Of a DNA stretch of 64,000 nt, positions 60,168 through 64,000 are shown piece by piece. This DNA comes from Symbiodinium natans (lineage: Eukaryota; Sar; Dinophyceae; Suessiales; Symbiodiniaceae). Position numbers and translations under genes: made by a program. The notes beneath the pieces are model-generated. The model did no database searches. It saw only the letters and a program-made list of their open reading frames with translations, and was not told the origin of the DNA. Position 1 is the first letter of the stretch. Each line of letters starts with the position of its first letter. Location: the NCBI GenBank assembly GCA_905221605.1, contig CAJNDS010002086.1:351001-415000 (forward strand), given 5' to 3'.

Positions 60168-62860
60168 AGTTTTTTCTTTCTCCAGACGTTGAAGGACTGT
60201 GGAGGTCATCCCGAAAATGCAGTTCGCCCAGCTGCGCAGGAGGGAACATCATTCAAGTTGAGTGGCAGCATGCTAGGCGGGTGGCAAACATCCCATAAAC
60301 TCACTCAAGAGCCCCTTAAACCCTAAACGCTAAACCCTAAGCTGTGCTGGGATGGGTTGAGCTGAGCTGCAAGCAAGTGTGTTTCACGTCCCGACACTCG
60401 AACCTTCGCCAGCGTGAGAGTCGAAACCCTAAACTCTAAACCCTTTGGAGGACAAGCTGCCGGAGGCCAAGCCTCGGCAAGTCTGCGCGCTTGCTGAGTC
60501 GGCTGCAGCCTACCGCGAGCGCCACGTTGGGCATTGACGGGTGCATGCAGCGGTCTTCGGCTGAAGGGTTCGGGTTTAGGGTTGAGGGTTTAGGGTTTAG
60601 GGCTTCGGGGTCCGCAGTGTTTCGGGGTTGGGATGGCTTTTGGTGTACTGTAGGGTTCGAAGCAGAAGTGGATGCTACGCTTCAAGTTACTTGATCCTGG
60701 GGTGTCACTGCCCTGAGCTGAGCCTTCGCCTATTTGATTGAATGCGCTTAGGGTACAAGCTTGGGGACGAAATGATCCCTAAAATTGGGGAGGGTAGATG
60801 AGCCATAAACCTTTTGAATTAGGGTTCGTTTGGTCCCCAAGGAAGCTGCGGAGGTCCAAAAACATTTGCAAGCCCAAGCTGTGCCAAGCTGCCAAACTGA
60901 AGCCCTGGCAACAACAGAGTATGCCACTGTTCCGAAAGCCGAAGACTCCCTTGATTCATGTGGTCTTCTTTGGTGATGTACACAGACCCTTCGCCGCAAA
61001 GCCTAAACAGTTGGATGTTGACAGACTGTTTCCTGCAATGTGGATTGGCTGTCAGCTCGAACAAAGCCCCTGAAAAATGAGCCCGGCAGTGACAGACTTG
61101 TCTGTGGGAAGTCTCTAGTGCAGCTACTGAGTGCCAAGTCGATGGAACGCCTGTCTAACCCTAAACCCTAAACCCTAAACCCTAAACCCTACACCCTACA
61201 CCCTACACCCTAAACCCTACATTACGCCACTTTCTGTCAACACCTTTGACACGAGGCGGCGGCGCCAAGCGGATGCCATTGCGGAGTTGGAACTGCAGGC
61301 GGGTTTCATGCCAAGGGTGCCATCGGCTTGTGGGAGTTTCCTCGGCTACCGCAAAGAGTGGCAGATGCTGTGGACATGCAATACAAACATATATATATAT
61401 ATATGGAGCATATACATATATATATATAATGCGAGAATATGTAACAATGTTTACATCCAGGGATCCAGCACTTGGGGTGCTTAGCGCCCACGGCCAGGAG
61501 CTGATAAAGAAGACAGCTGTGCGGACTGCCGAGGAAGAGCAGGCTGCGGAATTACCCGGTTAAGGGGTTTAGGGATGAGGGTTTAGGGTAGAGTGTGGAG
61601 CTGAGTTCATGTTAGGCCCTCACCTTGCTACGATAATTCCTACTAGGGTACAATTTGGTCCCCAAGGCAAGGTTAATCCCGCACAAGGCGGTTCCAAACC
61701 TATGGCTTGCACGAACGCGGGGGACTACCCAGATCAAAACCCCTTAATTAAGGTATATACCTTAATTCCTAATCAGGATCCTCAGTATAAATTAGGGCAT
61801 ATACCTTAATTAAGGGGTTTTGGAAGATCTGGGTACGTACCTCATATCGGCAGAGGTTCCTCAAATGGCAGTGCGCATGCTTCTCTTGCACGTTTGTATC
61901 GTATAGACGTCAAGAAGATCGAGTCGTAACCCACTGTGCAGAATTCCCTTAGGCTCCGTGACAGCATCTTCATCGGATCGTCTACTGTGCTCAGCTCGAT
62001 GCGCTTGAATTCACTTTCGCAGTGTGCTTTCTGGTGGTCAGGGCCATTGGATTTTGGATGAAAGTTGGCATCTTAAACACTTGGCCATGCTGAAGCGCAG
62101 AGCAGCCCGAATCCGGGTATTCCAAACCCCTATAAACCCTCCAAGCCCTAAGCCAAAACCCCAAACCCTAAAGCCTATAAAACCCTAAGCCAAAAGATCC
62201 TAAGCCCTGGGGGTTTGTCAGAAGCAGCCCACTTGTGGGCCAAGGCTCCCATCCGGATTAGGGTTTAGGGTTTAGGGCGTAGGGTTTATCAGATGCAAGT
62301 CACCGCGATTTCCTGACCATTCCCGGCCGACTCCCCAAGCCCGGATGCAAAAAAGGGTGTAGTGTAGGGTTTAGGGTTTAGGGTTTAGGGTTTAGGGCAT
62401 GAGTTGTTGTTTTTTGTTTCTCTTGGGGTGATTTATGGCTTAGTGTAGTAGATCATATTCTAAATTTCAAGCTAGGCCCAGCTTCACCGACTTCAGAAGA
62501 ATCGAAAGAACATGTTGCGCAGGAGTCGTCTGGCGAAAACGGAGGCCGGCAGCACATGCTCTTCAGATTTTATGAGGCTTTTCAATCCGGGCTTGAGGAT
62601 GGCTCAAGAAGTTCAACAGCATTCCCAAACCATACGCCCGCGCAAGGTTTGAAGGTTTGACGCCGGGTTTCCGCTTGTGGTCTGGAGGCTTCGGGTCGAG
62701 GGTTATCTTGTGAAAGGGCTAGTTGTTCTCAGATTCTAGATGGCTAAGAAGCGCTGGATCCTAAAGAGGGTGTGCGAGAGTGAGAGTAGGTCTCTACACC
62801 GGAAGATTAAAAGCAATAAAAAACACCGTCCTGCGCACGAGAAACTCAAGCGGGTTGACT
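60168..62860. other. short arrays and MITEs, no gene recognised
   Basis: Inverted-repeat element 60758-60843 (arms CTTGGGGACGAAATG/…TTGGTCCCCAAGG), a single related end at about 61640-61664, family F at 61728-61833 and TA microsatellites at 61388-61428. Arrays: 60576-60606, 61157-61220 (with CCCTACA units), 62258-62290, 62367-62400. At 60844-60960 two + frames are open (one reads VQKHLQAQAVPSCQTEALAT after GCGGAG|G). Confidence 0.55.
61728..61833. mobile_element. family F MITE with TA target duplication
   Basis: CCCAGATC…GATCTGGG with TA on each side; one arm lacks the CTTCC segment seen in other copies. Confidence 0.88.
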
Positions 62861-62974
62861 GGCCTTCTAACACACACATGGACCAAAGAAGTTGCCATAT
62901 GGCTAGGCGATGCCCCGATGCGAGTCGAGGGACCCCAGTCCATCGCCGAAGTCTATGCCCGCGGCCTCAGCTGA
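62861..62974 (+). CDS. exon-like open frame ending in a stop, unrecognised
   Basis: THTWTKEVAIWLGDAPMRVE then GPQSIAEVYARGLS and TGA. Reads like a C-terminal exon. The 5' edge is not defined; a family P MITE follows directly. Confidence 0.3.
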   Translation, partial: GLLTHTWTKEVAIWLGDAPMRVEGPQSIAEVYARGLS

Positions 62975-63266
62975 CACATGGGCATTTCCTAAATTTAGGG
63001 GTCCCCTCTTTATAACCCCAAATCGAATAGCACGCCCATGAAGCAAATCCCTAAAAAAGGGAAACCCCCGCATCTTGTGTTTACCCAATGGTGGTGCAGG
63101 TGAACCTCCCTTCGAGTACGACACAAATTGTCCCAGGGTTGCTGCACGTGAGGACATCAAGGGCCCTGGAGTTCTTAGGAGCTGGGTTTAGGGTTGAGGG
63201 TTAACCTTTAACATTACTTTTTTTGCCCTAGGTGTATCAGCCTCTAAAGGAGTTCCACCAGCTTAG

Positions 63267-63467
63267 AATGTCTCAGCCACTGCTGAGGCCCTGTGCAAGC
63301 AGATGTCCGAGGCGTTTCTGCTGCCTATTAGCGAGGTCAAAGCATGCGCCTTGGAGTATCAGGAGAGTATCAGGGTGTTGCAAAGCTTCAGTGCAGTCGA
63401 TGGTGGTTCCTTGCCGGTGCTGCGGAAAGTTGTCGAAGTGCCAGCGGGCGCGGCTGCTAAACCCTAA
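63267..63467 (+). CDS. coding-like open frame, unrecognised helical protein piece
   Basis: Open between in-frame stops; reads SATAEALCKQMSEAFLLPIS, EVKACALEYQESIRVLQSFS and AVDGGSLPVLRKVVEV. Amphipathic helix periodicity is clear and codons are balanced. GTCTCAG at 63270-63276 could be the acceptor; the 3' end runs into a CCCTAAA array. No family recognised. Confidence 0.45.
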   Translation, partial: NVSATAEALCKQMSEAFLLPISEVKACALEYQESIRVLQSFSAVDGGSLPVLRKVVEVPAGAAAKP

Positions 63468-64000
63468 ACCCTAAACCCTAAACCGCGGTATGAGTGAGAG
63501 TCCGGGATTGGAGTATGCCGGAGCTTTGCCTCCTCACATGGAAACCGTTCGACCCTGCAGCTAGGCCGAAGCTGGAGTTCAATTCCTTCCAAACCCGAAA
63601 CCCTAAACCCTGAACCCTAAACCCCCGTGCATGTCCTTGAGTTTCCAGCCTTCAGGGCTCTGCAAAGGTCTCAACACTTTAAGCCCCCAAGCTTTCGGTT
63701 TTCCGTTCTAATCCTGCTTCCACTGCTGAGGCTATGAGGACTTCCGCAATCTCGATGCTGATGGCAACTTCGCACTGCCTTTCAGACCGCACATCTGCTT
63801 CGGGGCTGATTAGGGCACAGCTGCTAAAAAGCACGGAACTCAACGTAAACACCTTAAGGCATGTAGCATGGAACCACCGTGGGGGGGGGGGGGGGGGATT
63901 GGCCGTAGATCGGAGCTCAAATCCCTCCCCCACACTAGCTCCCCACATCGGGGTGGCCCCTACCTTGATGGGCATATGCAAAGACAGGGCTGGAAGGCTT
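63468..64000. other. no gene recognised
   Basis: CCCTAAA units at 63457-63484 and 63594-63626, poly-G at 63879-63898, otherwise plain sequence. A minus frame at 63679-63981 contains the poly-G and is not convincing. Confidence 0.5.

Noticed and set aside
1-64000. tRNA, rRNA or snRNA genes
   Set aside because: I looked for T-loop (GGTTCRANTCC) and rRNA-like segments on both strands and saw none that could be supported.

Overview
This is eukaryotic nuclear DNA, most probably from a dinoflagellate. Three things point there. Arrays of the heptamer TTTAGGG/CCCTAAA occur about every 500 bp on both strands. There are many short inverted-repeat (MITE-like) elements. The one gene that can be reconstructed is cut into very short exons whose introns mostly begin with GC (16 of 20 readable donors; 2 GA, 2 GT) and end in AG, usually followed by G. 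Non-canonical GC/GA donors and plant-type telomere repeats are known in dinoflagellates. The genus cannot be named from this window. No bacterial-type gene, rRNA or tRNA was seen, and no long ORF resembles a protein.

The main result is a PPM/PP2C-type protein serine/threonine phosphatase gene on the + strand, from about 17.5 to 32.2 (possibly 32.6) kb. I found about 21 exons of 20-135 nt, carrying in order the PP2C motifs MQGWRTSME, YAVFDGHGG, MDDMLR, GCAAVCVLVTP, ICANAGDSRA, LSIDHKP, RIEAAGG, RVNG, LSLSRAIGD, MVCATPEI, ACDGIWDV and KDNMT. Nearly all junctions keep frame. The first exon with the start codon was not found, and the last join is uncertain. The introns are filled with telomere-like arrays and MITEs.

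Layout. 1-2.2 kb: degenerate MITEs and low complexity. 2.2-2.75 kb: the largest telomere-like array. 2.6-14.8 kb: unrecognised + strand exon-like pieces (one resembles a chorein/VPS13 N-terminal 'IPW' segment), many arrays, and a GC-rich minisatellite block at 9.1-9.9 kb. 16.2-16.9 kb: array-free stretch open on the minus strand. 17.5-32.6 kb: the phosphatase. 32.6-43.3 kb: arrays and MITEs with few coding hints. 43.3-45.8 kb: array desert with microsatellites. 45.8-64 kb: arrays, MITEs, duplicated array blocks near 53.5 kb and a coding-like frame at 63.3-63.5 kb.

The most interesting signal is the behaviour of the telomere-like arrays. Two arrays sit inside otherwise recognisable dispersed elements, so they were inserted there secondarily. 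One is flanked by a 12-bp near-identical direct repeat that reads as a clean GC-AG intron. Inside the phosphatase gene, TTTAGGG arrays tend to follow donors and CCCTAAA arrays tend to precede acceptors, sometimes forming the acceptor itself. Together this suggests that telomere repeats in this genome insert, spread and take part in intron structure. That is a hypothesis drawn from one window.
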